Shown here in pieces: positions 46,112-55,409 of a stretch of DNA of 64,000 bases. The stretch's first letter is position 1. Each line of letters opens with the position of its first letter. Source of the stretch: Devosia sp. Root413D1. Its GTDB lineage: Bacteria > Pseudomonadota > Alphaproteobacteria > Rhizobiales > Devosiaceae. The notes below the pieces were generated by a model. That model had not been told where the DNA came from and ran no database searches. It saw nothing but the letters and a program-made list of their open reading frames with translations. The stretch covers positions 124,001-188,000 of the forward strand of contig NZ_LMEA01000011.1 of NCBI RefSeq assembly GCF_001425235.1, read 5' to 3'. A program made the translations under genes and the position numbers.

Positions 46112-47143
46112 ATGAGCGCCACCAGTTTCAAGCAGCGCCAGGTTGGTCGGACCAGCCTCGAATTGACCGAGCTCGGGCTCGGCGGCGCGACGCTCGCCGG
46201 CATCTTCTCCGAGGTCCCCGACGAGCAGGCCCGCGCCACCGTCGGCGCTGCCCTCGATGCCGGCATCCGCTACTTCGACACCGCGCCGCAATATGGCTAT
46301 GGCCGCTCCGAACACCTGATGGGCGATGGCCTGCGCTTCCGCACCGAGGGCGTCGCCATCTCCACCAAGGTCGGCCGCCTGCTGCGGCCGGTACAGTCGG
46401 AGGCCGAGCGCGACTATCCGCATAACTGGATCAAGCCGCTGCCGTTCGAGCAGGTCTACGATTACAGCTATTGGGGCGTGATGCGCTCCTACGAGGCCAG
46501 CCTCGCCCGCCTCGGGCTGAGCAAAGTCGACATCCTCTACGTCCACGATATCGGCCTCGCCACTCACAGCGCCGAGCAGAACCCGATCTACTGGAAGCAG
46601 CTTGCCGAGGATGGCGGCTACAAGGCGCTCAACGAGCTGAAGGCGACCGGCAAGGTTTCGGCCATCGGCCTCGGCGTCAACGAGTGGGAAGTGCTGATGG
46701 ATGCGTTCGCGCTCGGCGATTGGGACGTGTTCCTGCTCGCCGGCCGCTACACGCTGCTCGAGCAGACCTCGCTCAGCCCGTTCCTCACCACCTGCCTCGA
46801 ACGCGGCGCCTCGGTGGTCTGCGGCGGCCCGTTCAATGGCGGCGCCCTGATGGGCACCGGCACCTGGAACTACGCCAAGGCGCCCGAGCACATCATCAAG
46901 CGCGTCTCCGACCTCGAAGCGCTGTGCAAGGAATTCGGCGTGCCGCTCGGCGCCGCCGCGCTGCAGTTCCCGCTCGCCCACAAGGCGATCTGCAACATTC
47001 TCCCCGGCCCCAGGTCGCCGGCCGAACTCAACGGCATCCTCGACTGGTGGAACGTCACGATTCCCGACGCGCTGTGGGATGCCCTCGCCGATCGGAAGCT
47101 CGTCGAAGCCGGCACGCCACTGCCGAACGGCCGCACCGCGTGA
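46112..47143 (+). CDS. aldo/keto reductase, D-threo-aldose/L-fucose dehydrogenase-like
   Basis: A 343-residue TIM-barrel NAD(P)-dependent oxidoreductase. Catalytic tetrad: Asp and Tyr in YFDTAPQYGYGRSEHLMGDGLR, Lys in ISTKVGRLL and His in ILYVHDIG. The FDTAPQYGYG-RSE pattern and the long middle insertion are typical of D-threo-aldose 1-dehydrogenase and L-fucose/galactose dehydrogenases. It probably oxidises a free sugar to its lactone. It is coupled to the HAD gene by a TGATG overlap, and a palindromic element lies upstream. Confidence 0.87.
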   Translation: MSATSFKQRQVGRTSLELTELGLGGATLAGIFSEVPDEQARATVGAALDAGIRYFDTAPQYGYGRSEHLMGDGLRFRTEGVAISTKVGRLLRPVQSEAERDYPHNWIKPLPFEQVYDYSYWGVMRSYEASLARLGLSKVDILYVHDIGLATHSAEQNPIYWKQLAEDGGYKALNELKATGKVSAIGLGVNEWEVLMDAFALGDWDVFLLAGRYTLLEQTSLSPFLTTCLERGASVVCGGPFNGGALMGTGTWNYAKAPEHIIKRVSDLEALCKEFGVPLGAAALQFPLAHKAICNILPGPRSPAELNGILDWWNVTIPDALWDALADRKLVEAGTPLPNGRTA

Positions 47144-47754
47144 TGCCACACAAGGTGCTGATGATGGACGTCGACGGCGTCCTCGTCAGCGGCCGGCCGA
47201 CAGACGGCCGCCATCTGTTCGCCGAACTGGAAGCCGATCTCGGCTTGTCGCCTGATCGGCTGCGGGAGACGTTCTTCACGCCGTTCTGGGAAGACATCGT
47301 CACCGGTCGCGAAGCGCTGACCGAACGGCTGGCGCCGGTGCTGGCCGAGATCGCGCCAAAAGTTTCGTGCGAGCGGCTGATCGCCTACTGGTTCGAGAAC
47401 GACTCGCGGGTCGACAAGGCCGTGCTTTCAGCGGTGAAACGTTATCGAGAGCGTGGCGTGCCGGTGTTCCTCGCCACCAACCAGGAGCACATGCGGGCCG
47501 ACTACCTGATGCAGCAGGTCGGCCTCGGCGCATATGTCGACGGCATCATCTATTCGGCGGCGCTCGGCCACCGGAAGCCACATGCCGAGTTCTTCGAGCG
47601 CGCCGCGGCCATTGCCGATGCTGCGCCCCAGGACATCGTGCTGGTCGACGATACGCTGGCCAATGTCGAAGCGGCGCGGCGAAGCGGTTGGAGCGCCGTG
47701 CACTGGACTGGCGACAGCACGCTGGACGACGAACTATCACCCTATTTGGGGTGA
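47143..47754 (+). CDS. HAD-superfamily hydrolase
   Basis: A 203-residue phosphatase-fold protein. Motif I DVDGVLVSG (9-17) carries the nucleophile and acid/base Asp pair; motif II is LATNQEH; the Lys is in GHRKPHAEFFERA and motif IV is VLVDDTLANVEAA. The cap is short and helical (WEDIVTGREALTER). Similar to haloacid-dehalogenase-like sugar phosphatases (YihX/epoxide-hydrolase-N type). The start overlaps the reductase stop by one base, linking them. Confidence 0.85.
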   Translation: MPHKVLMMDVDGVLVSGRPTDGRHLFAELEADLGLSPDRLRETFFTPFWEDIVTGREALTERLAPVLAEIAPKVSCERLIAYWFENDSRVDKAVLSAVKRYRERGVPVFLATNQEHMRADYLMQQVGLGAYVDGIIYSAALGHRKPHAEFFERAAAIADAAPQDIVLVDDTLANVEAARRSGWSAVHWTGDSTLDDELSPYLG

Positions 47755-47795
47755 GCGCGCGCCGTTCGTCCTTACCGTGACGGATCGGTGGCTTA

Positions 47796-47957
47796 CCCCT
47801 CACCCGTCTCGGCCTACGGCCGATCCACCCTCTCCCCGACGGGGAGAGGAAAAGTGAGGGTCACCGCACCCTCGTATTCTTCTCCCCGTCGGGGTCGCGG
47901 GACGAGGGCGTAGCCCTCGCCCGGAGGTGGCGCGTAGCGCCGGATGAGGGGTGGGCC
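47796..47957. repeat. intergenic repeat bounded by CCCCTCA-type inverted ends
   Basis: A 160-bp segment begins CCCCTCACCC and ends GGATGAGGGG-TGGGCC, so its ends are near-complementary. Inside, CTCTCCCCGACGGGGAGAG (47829-47847) is a perfect palindrome and TTCTCCCCGTCGGGG a second copy. The composition is typical of dispersed palindromic elements of Hyphomicrobiales genomes. It fills most of the 261 bp between the HAD gene and the methyltransferase gene. Confidence 0.6.
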
Positions 47958-48015
47958 ACAAAAGTTTGGCGCTGCTGGCCGCTCGTGAACCCCGAGCCAG
48001 CCTCAAACATGGCTC

Positions 48016-49203
48016 CTAAAGCCCCACCGCATCCTCGAGATAGTGCCGGCGGATGCCGAAGAACTCTTTGGCCTCCGCCAGCTTCCTCAGCTGCGCGGCA
48101 TCCTTGCCGCGCCTGGTCTTGGTCGCAACGATCAGTACGTTCTTGGGTGTATGCACGTCCGAGATGAACTCGAACACCTTGGTCGAATAGCCGAAATGCT
48201 CGAGGATCATGGCGCGCATCGCGTCGGTGACCATCTCGGCCTGCCGCTCGACGAAGATGCCGTGCTTCATCAGGAAATCCAGCGCATTGCCGCGGTTCGA
48301 GGTCTCGATCTCGCGGCGGATCTGCTTGTGGCAGCACGGCGCGACGACGATCAGTTCGGAACCGGCAGCGATCCCCTTGGCGATGGCGTCATCGGTAGCG
48401 GTGTCGCAGGCGTGGAGCGCGATCAGCACGTCGGCACCGGCGGAGTCGAAATTCTCGATCGTCCCCTGCTCGAAGCTCAGGTTGCCGATGCCGGTGGCGC
48501 GGGCCGTCTCGTTGCAGAAGCTCACGAGATCGTCGCGGAATTCGACACCGACCACCTCGGCGGAACGCCCAAGGTTCTGCTTCAGATAGTCGGCCACGGC
48601 GAAGGTCAGATAGCCCTTGCCGGCGCCCATATCGACCACCCGGTTCAGCTTGCCCTCGGGGATCGCCTTCAGCAGCGGCCCGAGGATTTCGACATAGCGG
48701 TTGATCTGGCGGAACTTGTCGCCGGCGGCCTTCAGCACCTGCCCATCGGCGCCAGTGACGCCGAGTTCGGTAAGCCAGGCTTTGCCGGCCGCCGGGATCG
48801 GGCGGGCCTTGGCGCGATCGTGTGACAACGAGGCCGGCGCCTTGCTGGTCGGTTCGCTCTGCTTCAGCCGCGGCGCCTTGCCCTGGCTGTCGAACTGCAG
48901 GTCGAACGCCGTGGTGAACAGGAAGGCCTGGCGAAAGTCCTTCTCCATCAACCGCCTGAGCTGGCCGATCGCGCCAGCGGGCGGATGGTTCTGCGTGAGG
49001 TCGCGGGTCTGGTGGTGGAAGGTGAAGCTAAGCTTCAGCTGCTCGCGGATGGTCGCGGGTTTGACATCGACGCTCTTCAGCGTCTCGTCGGCGCCGAACG
49101 GCAGGCGCAGCGCCAGGCGCACGAAGCTGCCATCGGCGACGGCGCTGTCGAGGGCGGCAAGGAACTGGTCGATCTTGGGAAGGCTGGTATCCATCTCCGG
49201 CAT
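48016..49203 (-). CDS. class I SAM methyltransferase, Methyltransf_32-like
   Basis: A 395-residue protein. N-terminal about 170 residues form an unassigned domain (DLTQNHPPAGAIGQLRRLMEKDFRQAFLFTTAFDLQFDSQG); the C-terminal half has VVDMGAGKGYLTFAVADYL (motif I, about 190-208), VGVEFRDDLVSFC, ADVLIALHACDTATDDAIAKG and VVAPCCHKQIRR. These resemble the METTL25/GSTCD-type group where the HACD and CCHK motifs are conserved. The group's substrate is not known for bacteria. The ATG at 49203 has AGCAGG at a proper distance. Confidence 0.8.
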   Translation of the reverse strand: MPEMDTSLPKIDQFLAALDSAVADGSFVRLALRLPFGADETLKSVDVKPATIREQLKLSFTFHHQTRDLTQNHPPAGAIGQLRRLMEKDFRQAFLFTTAFDLQFDSQGKAPRLKQSEPTSKAPASLSHDRAKARPIPAAGKAWLTELGVTGADGQVLKAAGDKFRQINRYVEILGPLLKAIPEGKLNRVVDMGAGKGYLTFAVADYLKQNLGRSAEVVGVEFRDDLVSFCNETARATGIGNLSFEQGTIENFDSAGADVLIALHACDTATDDAIAKGIAAGSELIVVAPCCHKQIRREIETSNRGNALDFLMKHGIFVERQAEMVTDAMRAMILEHFGYSTKVFEFISDVHTPKNVLIVATKTRRGKDAAQLRKLAEAKEFFGIRRHYLEDAVGL

Positions 49204-49257
49204 ATAGGCCTGCTGGCGCCGAAACGCTACTGCCCGCTGGAGCTCTCTGATTTTGTC

Positions 49258-49296
49258 GCGCTATCAGGAAAAGTCTGCAACTTTTCCTGATAGCGC
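49258..49296. repeat. 17-bp perfect hairpin at the cckA 3' end
   Basis: GCGCTATCAGGAAAAGT (49258-49274) and its exact complement ACTTTTCCTGATAGCGC (49280-49296) around a CTGCA loop. It starts at the last base of the cckA stop codon. Neither strand has a T-run next to the stem, so it is not a classic intrinsic terminator, although a stem this strong would stabilise or end the cckA message. Confidence 0.85.
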
Positions 49297-51860
49297 TACT
49301 CCGCGCCCTGTTCGACCTTGCCCAAGACGTCCTTCACCTTGGTGTTGATCTGGTCGAGCGAATACGGCTTGGGCAGGAACTCGACGCTCTGGTTATCGGC
49401 AATGTCCTGCCGGACGTTCTCTTCGGCATAGCCGGAAACGAAGATCACCTTGAGATCCGGCATGTGCTCGCGCACTTTGGTGAGCAGCGTCGGGCCGTCC
49501 ATTTCCGGCATCACCACGTCCGAGATCATCAGGTCGATCTTGTAGTCGAGCTCCTCCAGCACATCGAGCGCCTCGTCGCCGCTATCGGCCTCGAATACCT
49601 CATAGCCGGTGGTGCGCAGCGCCCGCGCCGAAAACGCCCGCACGCTGTCCTCGTCCTCGACGATCAGGATGCGCTCATGGCCGGTGAGGTCCTTGACCTG
49701 CACCACTGCCTGCTTGACCGGCGCATCGCTTTCGGTCGGCACGTAGCGTGGCAGGAAGATGCGGAACGTGGTGCCCTTGCCGACGATGGAGTCGGTGTAG
49801 ATGAAGCCCGACGACTGCTTGACGATGCCATAGACCGTCGACAACCCGAGGCCGGTACCCTTGCCGAGTTCCTTGGTGGAGAAGAACGGCTCAAAGATCT
49901 TTTCGAGGATTTCCGGCGGCATGCCGGTGCCGGTGTCCTCGACTTCGATCAGCACGTAGTCGGCCGGCGGCATCCCGGTATAGGTGAAGCCGCTGGCCTC
50001 GCCCTCGGTGACGTTGCGCGTCCTGAGCGTGATGTCGCCGCCATTGGGCATCGCGTCGCGCGCGTTGACCACGAGGTTGACCACCACCTGCTCAAGCTGC
50101 ACCAGGTCGGCCTTCACCGGCCAGACCGGATTGGAGTGCTCGACACTGAGGGTGATCTGCTCGCCGATCAGCCGCTTCAGCAGCACCGTGAGGTCGTCGA
50201 GATGCCCCGGCACCTCCAGTACCTGCGGCCTGAGCGTCTGCCGGCGCGAGAAGGCCAGCAGCTGCCGGGTGAGGCCGGCTGCGCGGTTGGCGCTGTTCTT
50301 GATCGACATCAGGTCGGCAAAGCTCGGATCGCCCGGCTTGTGCTTCAAGAGCAGCAGGTCGGCGAAGCCGATAATGGCGGTCAGCACGTTGTTGAAATCA
50401 TGCGCCACGCCGCCGGCCAGCTGGCCCACGGCCTGCATCTTCTGGCCCTGGGCGAACTGCGCTTCGAGCTTGCGCTGCTCGCTCATGTCGAGTGCGTAGA
50501 CGTTGATCCGCTCCGCCGCGCCCTCGGCTTCCTCGGAGCTCGAGACATAGAGGCGCACCGCGTGGTCGCTGCCACGGGTCAGCGTCGCATCCACCGGCTC
50601 GATCTCGGAGCGGCTGGCCAGCGCCGCGTCGATCGCCTTGGCGAAGGCCTCGCGGTTGCCCTCGGCCAGCAGGTCTGCCATCGGCTGCATGTCGATCGAC
50701 TGCTCGCCACCGGCCCAATCGAAGATCCGGCTGAACGGCGCATTGGTGCGAATGATGCGGCCGGCTTTGTCGAGCGTCGCGATGGCGAACGGCGTGTCGT
50801 TGAAAAAACGCGAGAAGCGGACTTCCGACGCGCGCAGCGCCTCTTCCTTGTCGGCGCCCTGCCGGCGGTCGAGCACCAGGGTGCGGGTCTCGCCGAGCTC
50901 GCCATCGGCGAGGCGCGCGGCGCGATGCATCAGCCGCACCGGGAAGCTGGTGCCGTTGCGGCGGACGAGGTCGATATCGATGATCTCGGTGCGGATCTCG
51001 CCGTCCGAGCGGCCGCGCATCAACAGGCTCGCGCCGTCGCCGCGCACGATGTCGCTGAGCCGGATGGCGGTGGATTCGAACTCGGCGAGATCGTAGCCGA
51101 GCCAGTCCGCGAGGGTCGAGTTGAGGTACTGCACCCTGCCCTGCGCGTCGGCGGAGAAGAAACCGGCCGGCGCATGGTCGAGATAGTCGATGGCGCGCTG
51201 CAGTTCGAGGAAGGCGTTGTCCTGCCGCTCGCGGTCGCGGGTAATGTCCTCGACGGTCCACAGCACCAGGGGCTTGCCGCCCTCGTCGATGGTGGGCAGG
51301 GCCCGCACCCCGACCCGGTACCAGAACGGCTTGGTCGAGCCGCCCACCGAACCGCCGAGCCCGCCGATGATGCGGATATCCTCGATCGCCGGCCGGCCGT
51401 CACGCGCCGCGCGCGCCAGCCGATACACTGCCTCGGAGGCCTCGGGCTCACCGGCGAACAGCCGCGGCACCGAAACCGGCACGCCGTCAGTCACCCCGCC
51501 GGGAAACTCGCCGTAATGCGCGTTGACATAGCTGATCTTGCCTTCGCGGTCGGTGACCAGCGCGCCGAACGGCAGGCTGTCGACCACGGCGCGGCTGAGC
51601 GTCTGGGTATCCTCGCTGGCCGAGAAGCGGAACAGCCCTGCGGCCACCGCGAACAGGCAGAACACGCCGACCACGGCGAGCAGCCCGAGAAACACCAGGA
51701 TCAGGTCGGCCGGAATGCGGTCGCCCAGCGTCGCCAGCAACACCGCGCCGGTAATGAAGAAGGCCGCCAGCGCCACCACGCGCCAGAGCCCCGCGCTGCT
51801 GCGCCCGCGGTTCAGCAGCGGGTTGGGATAGTTATCCTCGTCGAGCGGCAGAGGTGCCAT
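49296..51860 (-). CDS. cckA: hybrid histidine kinase CckA
   Basis: An 854-residue membrane kinase controlling CtrA through the phosphotransferase ChpT in Alphaproteobacteria. Two membrane segments (about 27-45, 53-75), three PAS-type sensor regions (about 90-205, 222-330 and 345-460), HisKA with phosphoaccepting H487 in [17 protein letters not shown], HATPase ([35 protein letters not shown]), and a receiver with D781 ([12 protein letters not shown]). Order and length match CckA. The ATG at 51860 was chosen over an upstream frame. It is the last gene of the leftward block with flhB; a CtrA-type box lies 4 kb away. Confidence 0.93.
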   Translation of the reverse strand: MAPLPLDEDNYPNPLLNRGRSSAGLWRVVALAAFFITGAVLLATLGDRIPADLILVFLGLLAVVGVFCLFAVAAGLFRFSASEDTQTLSRAVVDSLPFGALVTDREGKISYVNAHYGEFPGGVTDGVPVSVPRLFAGEPEASEAVYRLARAARDGRPAIEDIRIIGGLGGSVGGSTKPFWYRVGVRALPTIDEGGKPLVLWTVEDITRDRERQDNAFLELQRAIDYLDHAPAGFFSADAQGRVQYLNSTLADWLGYDLAEFESTAIRLSDIVRGDGASLLMRGRSDGEIRTEIIDIDLVRRNGTSFPVRLMHRAARLADGELGETRTLVLDRRQGADKEEALRASEVRFSRFFNDTPFAIATLDKAGRIIRTNAPFSRIFDWAGGEQSIDMQPMADLLAEGNREAFAKAIDAALASRSEIEPVDATLTRGSDHAVRLYVSSSEEAEGAAERINVYALDMSEQRKLEAQFAQGQKMQAVGQLAGGVAHDFNNVLTAIIGFADLLLLKHKPGDPSFADLMSIKNSANRAAGLTRQLLAFSRRQTLRPQVLEVPGHLDDLTVLLKRLIGEQITLSVEHSNPVWPVKADLVQLEQVVVNLVVNARDAMPNGGDITLRTRNVTEGEASGFTYTGMPPADYVLIEVEDTGTGMPPEILEKIFEPFFSTKELGKGTGLGLSTVYGIVKQSSGFIYTDSIVGKGTTFRIFLPRYVPTESDAPVKQAVVQVKDLTGHERILIVEDEDSVRAFSARALRTTGYEVFEADSGDEALDVLEELDYKIDLMISDVVMPEMDGPTLLTKVREHMPDLKVIFVSGYAEENVRQDIADNQSVEFLPKPYSLDQINTKVKDVLGKVEQGAE

Positions 51861-52219
51861 GCGCTGGTGGTGCCCCGGGGAAAAGTCACGCCGAATCGGC
51901 CTTCTCAAGGTCTAGCAAAGCCACAAGTCGGTTGGGTAGCCGCAATGGCGTTATCCCCGTCAGGTCGGGCAGATTTGTGAGGGGGATGGAAGGGATACAG
52001 CACCAGCCTATCAGCCATCTCCCCCTCGGCGGGGGAGAAAGCGAAAACTTGGGCTTAGCGCAGCTAAGTCCTTAGTTTTCGCAAGAGAGGGGGACGTGGA
52101 GAGGCACGGAGGCTCCGCATCCCCTCTCTCTTGGAATTTCGAAGGCTTAGCCAAGAAGCTAAGCCCAAGAAATCCCACTCTCCCCCGCACGGGGGAGATG
52201 GGCATCGAGTTGCCTCTCC
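51861..52219. other. 359-bp flhB-cckA intergenic region
   Basis: The right half (52013-52203) is a nested palindromic repeat, described separately. The left 150 bp before cckA contains no obvious promoter or frame I can support. The DNA between the CckA start and the repeat includes CAATGGCG and CCCCGTCAGG but no repeat of it elsewhere was noted. Confidence 0.6.
52013..52203. repeat. nested 190-bp palindromic element
   Basis: Outer inverted repeat: GCCATCTCCCCC (52014-52025) opposite GGGGGAGATGGGC (52191-52203). Inside, CTTGGGCTTAGC (about 52049-52060) pairs with GCTAAGCCCAAG (about 52158-52169). Further in are CGAAAACT/AGTTTTCG and GAGAGGCACGGAGGCTCCGCATCCCCTCTC. The whole is foldable into one long stem. 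The size, imperfect symmetry and lack of a gene suggest a MITE-like or RNA-structural element. Confidence 0.75.
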
Positions 52220-53302
52220 CTAACCCGCCTTCCAGCCGCGGCTCTGCTTCAACCGCATCACGAAGCCGATGACTTCGGCCACCGCCTTGAAGTGCTCGGT
52301 CGGGATGGTCTGATCGATGTCGACGCTGGCATAGAGCGCCCGGGCCAGCGGCGGGTTCTCGACGATCGGCACGTTGTTCGCTTTGGCCAACTCGCGGATA
52401 CGGAAGGCGATGGCGTCGGCGCCTTTGGCGACGCATTGCGGCGCCGCCATGTCGCGATCGTATTTCAGCGCCACGGCGAAGTGGGTCGGGTTGGTGATCA
52501 CCACCGTCGCCTCGGGCACCGCCGCCATCATGCGCTTGCGGCTGCGCTCCATGCGCACCTGCCGGATGCGGCCTTTGACCTTGGGGTCGCCTTCCTGCTG
52601 CTTGTATTCGTCGCGGGTTTCCTGGACCGTCATCTTCAACCGGTTCCACCAACGGGTGCGCTGGTAGACGTAGTCGGCGATGGCGACGACGGTGACCACC
52701 GCCAGCACCGCCCCGAAAATGCTGAGGCTCAGATCCATGAACTCGGCGGCGATCATCGCCGGCTCGAGCTGGATCATCATCTCGAGGCTGTCGATCTTGG
52801 GCGCCAGCACGAACCACAGCACCGCCGAAACCACGGCGAGCTTGATCAGCCCCTTGACGAAGTTGACCAGCGCCTCGGTCGAGAACAGGCGCTTCGCCCC
52901 TTCGATCGGGTTGATCTTGGAGAATTTCGGCTTGATCGGATCGAGCGACAGCAGCGGCCGGTGCTGCACCAGGTTGGCGGCAATGCCGAATGCGGCGAGG
53001 ACGATCGATGGCAGGATCGCCACCATCAGGATCGAGCCCGCGAGGCTGCTCCAGAACGCCGCCAGCGCCTGACTGCCGACCTCGAACTTTTCCGCATTGC
53101 CGAGCAGCACCTTGAGCTGTTCGACGAGGCTGGCGCTGGTCGGTCCGGCCATCATGGCAAACACCAGCGCCGAGCCCGACAGGATGAACCAGGTATTGAC
53201 CTCCTGGCTCTTGACCACATCGCCCTTCTCATGGGCGTCGCGAAGCTTTTTTTCCGAAGGATCTTCGGTTTTTGATGACTGTTCCGGGGCCTCGTCGCTC
53301 AT
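52220..53302 (-). CDS. flhB: flagellar export switch protein FlhB
   Basis: A 360-residue component of the flagellar type III export gate that switches secretion from hook to filament substrates. Four hydrophobic segments (about 38-52, 90-112, 150-168, 190-214) precede the cytoplasmic domain; the autocleavage motif NPTH is at 271-274 (VVITNPTHFAVALKYD). Start MSDEAPEQSSKTEDPSEKKLRDAHEKGDVVKSQEV is characteristic. It lies 104 bp downstream of fliR, across a RIME-like repeat, and is followed by 359 bp and cckA. Confidence 0.95.
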   Translation of the reverse strand: MSDEAPEQSSKTEDPSEKKLRDAHEKGDVVKSQEVNTWFILSGSALVFAMMAGPTSASLVEQLKVLLGNAEKFEVGSQALAAFWSSLAGSILMVAILPSIVLAAFGIAANLVQHRPLLSLDPIKPKFSKINPIEGAKRLFSTEALVNFVKGLIKLAVVSAVLWFVLAPKIDSLEMMIQLEPAMIAAEFMDLSLSIFGAVLAVVTVVAIADYVYQRTRWWNRLKMTVQETRDEYKQQEGDPKVKGRIRQVRMERSRKRMMAAVPEATVVITNPTHFAVALKYDRDMAAPQCVAKGADAIAFRIRELAKANNVPIVENPPLARALYASVDIDQTIPTEHFKAVAEVIGFVMRLKQSRGWKAG

Positions 53303-53308
53303 CTACCG

Positions 53309-53351
53309 CATGTCTCCCGAAAGTGCGTACCGGTTTCGGGACAAAGACATG
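53309..53351. repeat. RIME-like palindromic repeat between flhB and fliR
   Basis: CATGTCTCCCGAAA (53309-53322) opposite TTTCGGGACAAAGACATG (53334-53351). The sequence around CCGAAA-N-ACCGGTTTCGGGACAAAGACATG resembles the Rhizobium intergenic mosaic elements (RIME). It probably forms a hairpin in the fliR-flhB message. Confidence 0.75.
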
Positions 53352-53406
53352 CGCAAAAACAAAGAGCTAAGGCGCACGAAGCGACTCCTGGAGATCGCGA
53401 CGCGCA

Positions 53407-54177
53407 TTAGCGAACGCCGCGCAGCATGGCGAGCACGCCCTCGAAATGCATCAGGTAGAGGCCCATCATCATGGCCAGCAGCAGCGCCATCAGGATCAAG
53501 CCGACCCCAACCGTCGCCGGCATGGCGATGAAGAACACCTGCAATTGCGGCATCAGCCGGCTGAGGATGCCCATGCCCAGGTTGAACACCAGCCCGAACA
53601 CGATGAACGGCGCCGACATCTGCACCCCGATGACGAAGGCGCCGGCGACGGTATCCACCACCGTCTCTGCCGCATCGCCGAACATCAGCGGCTCTTTGGG
53701 CGTGAAGATCATGTAGCTGTCATGGATCGCCGACAGCGCTACGTGGTGAAGGTCGGTGGCAAAGATCAGCGTGATGCCGAGAAAGCTGAGGAACGCACCG
53801 ATCAGCGCGCCCTGCACGCCGCCATTGGTCGGGTCGGCCGCCTGCGCCACCGAGAGGCCGGATGACGAGGCGATAATGGCGCCGGCGGCCTGGGTGCCGG
53901 AAACCGCCAGCCGAGCGATGGCGCCGAGGATCAGCCCGACAATCACCTCGTGCAGCACCACCACCACCATCTCGGGCAGGTTGGTCGGCAGCGCCGGCAG
54001 CTGCGGCGAAACGATCGGATAGAGCACGGCGGCGAAGACCAGCGCGAAACTCAGCCGCATGCGGGCCGGGATAGCGGTTTCGCCCAGCGCAGGGATCAGC
54101 ATCAGCATGGCGCCGACGCGGGCAAAGATCAGCACATAGAAATAGGCGGTCTCGGGCAGCCAGTTGAGCGAGATCAT
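53407..54177 (-). CDS. fliR: flagellar export protein FliR
   Basis: A 256-residue membrane protein of the flagellar type III export gate with six hydrophobic segments. MISLNWLPETAYFYVLIFARVGAMLMLIPALGE opens the typical FliR start, followed by FAVVLYP-like RLSFALVFAAVLYPIV and a C-terminal VGVGLILMALLLAMM. The start codon lies 2 bp after the fliQ stop, so it is coupled. It forms the export channel with FliP and FliQ; fliP is encoded separately on the opposite strand 2.4 kb away. Confidence 0.93.
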   Translation of the reverse strand: MISLNWLPETAYFYVLIFARVGAMLMLIPALGETAIPARMRLSFALVFAAVLYPIVSPQLPALPTNLPEMVVVVLHEVIVGLILGAIARLAVSGTQAAGAIIASSSGLSVAQAADPTNGGVQGALIGAFLSFLGITLIFATDLHHVALSAIHDSYMIFTPKEPLMFGDAAETVVDTVAGAFVIGVQMSAPFIVFGLVFNLGMGILSRLMPQLQVFFIAMPATVGVGLILMALLLAMMMGLYLMHFEGVLAMLRGVR

Positions 54178-54179
54178 GG

Positions 54180-54446
54180 TCAGCCGCCGGACATGATCAT
54201 GTCGGCGAGCTTGGTCATGTAACCGCCGAGGATAGCGCCCATGAACGGCAGCGACAGCAGCATGGTGACGAAGATCGCGAGGATCTTGGGCACGAACACC
54301 AGCGTCATTTCCTGGATCTGGGTCAGCGCCTGGAACAGCGCGATGACCACGCCGACCACCAGCCCGACGATCATCATCGGCGCGGCAACGAGGATCATCA
54401 CCCAGATGCCCTCACGGGCAAGATCGAGAACCGCGGCGCCGGTCAT
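54180..54446 (-). CDS. fliQ: flagellar export protein FliQ
   Basis: An 88-residue, two-helix protein of the export gate. MTGAAVLDLAREGIWVMILVAAPMMIVGLVVGVVIALFQALTQIQEMTLVFVPKI matches FliQ throughout, with the usual length of about 88. The ATG at 54446 is preferred to a longer frame that enters a repeat. Gap to fliR is 2 bp. Confidence 0.95.
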   Translation of the reverse strand: MTGAAVLDLAREGIWVMILVAAPMMIVGLVVGVVIALFQALTQIQEMTLVFVPKILAIFVTMLLSLPFMGAILGGYMTKLADMIMSGG

Positions 54447-54497
54447 ACTGTGGCGCTCCCGAAGGCCGCTGGTCCGCCGGCACCCGCCTCCCACTCG

Positions 54498-54580
54498 GCG
54501 TCATCCCCGCGAAAGCGGGGATCCATTCCGCCGCTTGCGCGGGCGGAGACATGGGTCCCAGCTTTCGCTGGGATGACATC
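54498..54580. repeat. REP-like palindrome between fliQ and fliE
   Basis: GTCATCCCCGCGAAAGCGGGGATCC (left) and GGGTCCCAGCTTTCGCTGGGATGAC (right) are near-complementary arms around a 30-bp centre. The core is the same as in the repeats at 37571 and 57968. It separates fliQRflhB from fliE. Confidence 0.8.
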
Positions 54581-54646
54581 TGTGAGTGGGTGAGAGTGGT
54601 TCATGAGCGGCCCTGCCTGCTGCACGATATCGCGAGTCGCGAACCG

Positions 54647-54970
54647 TCAGATCGGCATCCGCATGATTTCCTCATAGGCCGAGATCACCCGGTCGCGGAC
54701 CGTCACCATGGTATCCATGGCGAGCTCGGTCTGGCTGATGGCCGTCACCACGTCGACCATATCGCCGCGGCCGCTGACCATCTCCATCGCCTTGGTGTCG
54801 GCGACCTTGCCACTGTCGACCACGCCCTGCACGGCCTGGCCGAGCATTTTGGCAAAATCCTGCCCGCCGCCGAGATCGGCGACCTGGTTGAGCTGCGGCT
54901 TCTGCGCCTGCCCCAGGAGCTTGGCGGCATTCGAATAGGCCGCCGTGGCGGCGTTGATTGGAAGAGCCAT
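54647..54970 (-). CDS. fliE: flagellar hook-basal body protein FliE
   Basis: A 107-residue MS ring-rod junction protein. The end GRGDMVDVVTAISQTELAMDTMVTVRDRVISAYEEIMRMPI is the FliE signature. Start MALPINAATAAYSN. It lies 23 bp downstream of flgC; rod and junction genes form one run flgB-flgC-fliE. Confidence 0.93.
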   Translation of the reverse strand: MALPINAATAAYSNAAKLLGQAQKPQLNQVADLGGGQDFAKMLGQAVQGVVDSGKVADTKAMEMVSGRGDMVDVVTAISQTELAMDTMVTVRDRVISAYEEIMRMPI

Positions 54971-54993
54971 GATCAGTTCCTGGAAAAGACGCG

Positions 54994-55407
54994 TCAGCCG
55001 CGCAGGATATCGAGGGTGGACCCCAGCATCTGCCGGGTGACGGTGACGACGTTGAGGTTGGCCTCGTAGCTGCGCTGCGCCTCGCGCATATCCATCGTCT
55101 CGATCAGCGAGTTGACGTTGGGGTAGCGCACATAGCCGGTGGCGTCGGCGGCCGGATGGCCGGGCTCGAAGCGCGAGGTGAAGTCGGACTGGTCGTAGGC
55201 GATGCGGCCGATCTCGACTTTGGTGGCGCCGAGCTCGTTATCCATCACCGCCTTGAAGGTCGGGATCTTGCGCCGATACGGGTCCTCCCCCGGTGTCTTG
55301 CCGGCGGAGTCGGCATTGGCGAGGTTTTCGGCGATTACCCGCATGCGAGCCGACTGGGCATGCAGGCCCGTCGCCGCGATTTTGAGGGACGAAAGAAAGT
55401 CGTTCAT
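54994..55407 (-). CDS. flgC: flagellar basal-body rod protein FlgC
   Basis: A 137-residue proximal-rod protein. It shows the N-terminal rod motif LKIAATGLHAQSARMRVIAENLANADSAGKTPGEDPYRRK and the C-terminal coiled motif VRYPNVNSLIETMDMREAQRSYEANLNVVTVTRQML. The start is 2 bp past the flgB stop. Typical length (about 135). Confidence 0.95.
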   Translation of the reverse strand: MNDFLSSLKIAATGLHAQSARMRVIAENLANADSAGKTPGEDPYRRKIPTFKAVMDNELGATKVEIGRIAYDQSDFTSRFEPGHPAADATGYVRYPNVNSLIETMDMREAQRSYEANLNVVTVTRQMLGSTLDILRG

Positions 55408-55409
55408 CG

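Noticed and set aside
49464-51980. Long open frame opposite cckA
   Set aside because: Antisense shadow of CckA, very long only because stop codons are rare at this GC content.
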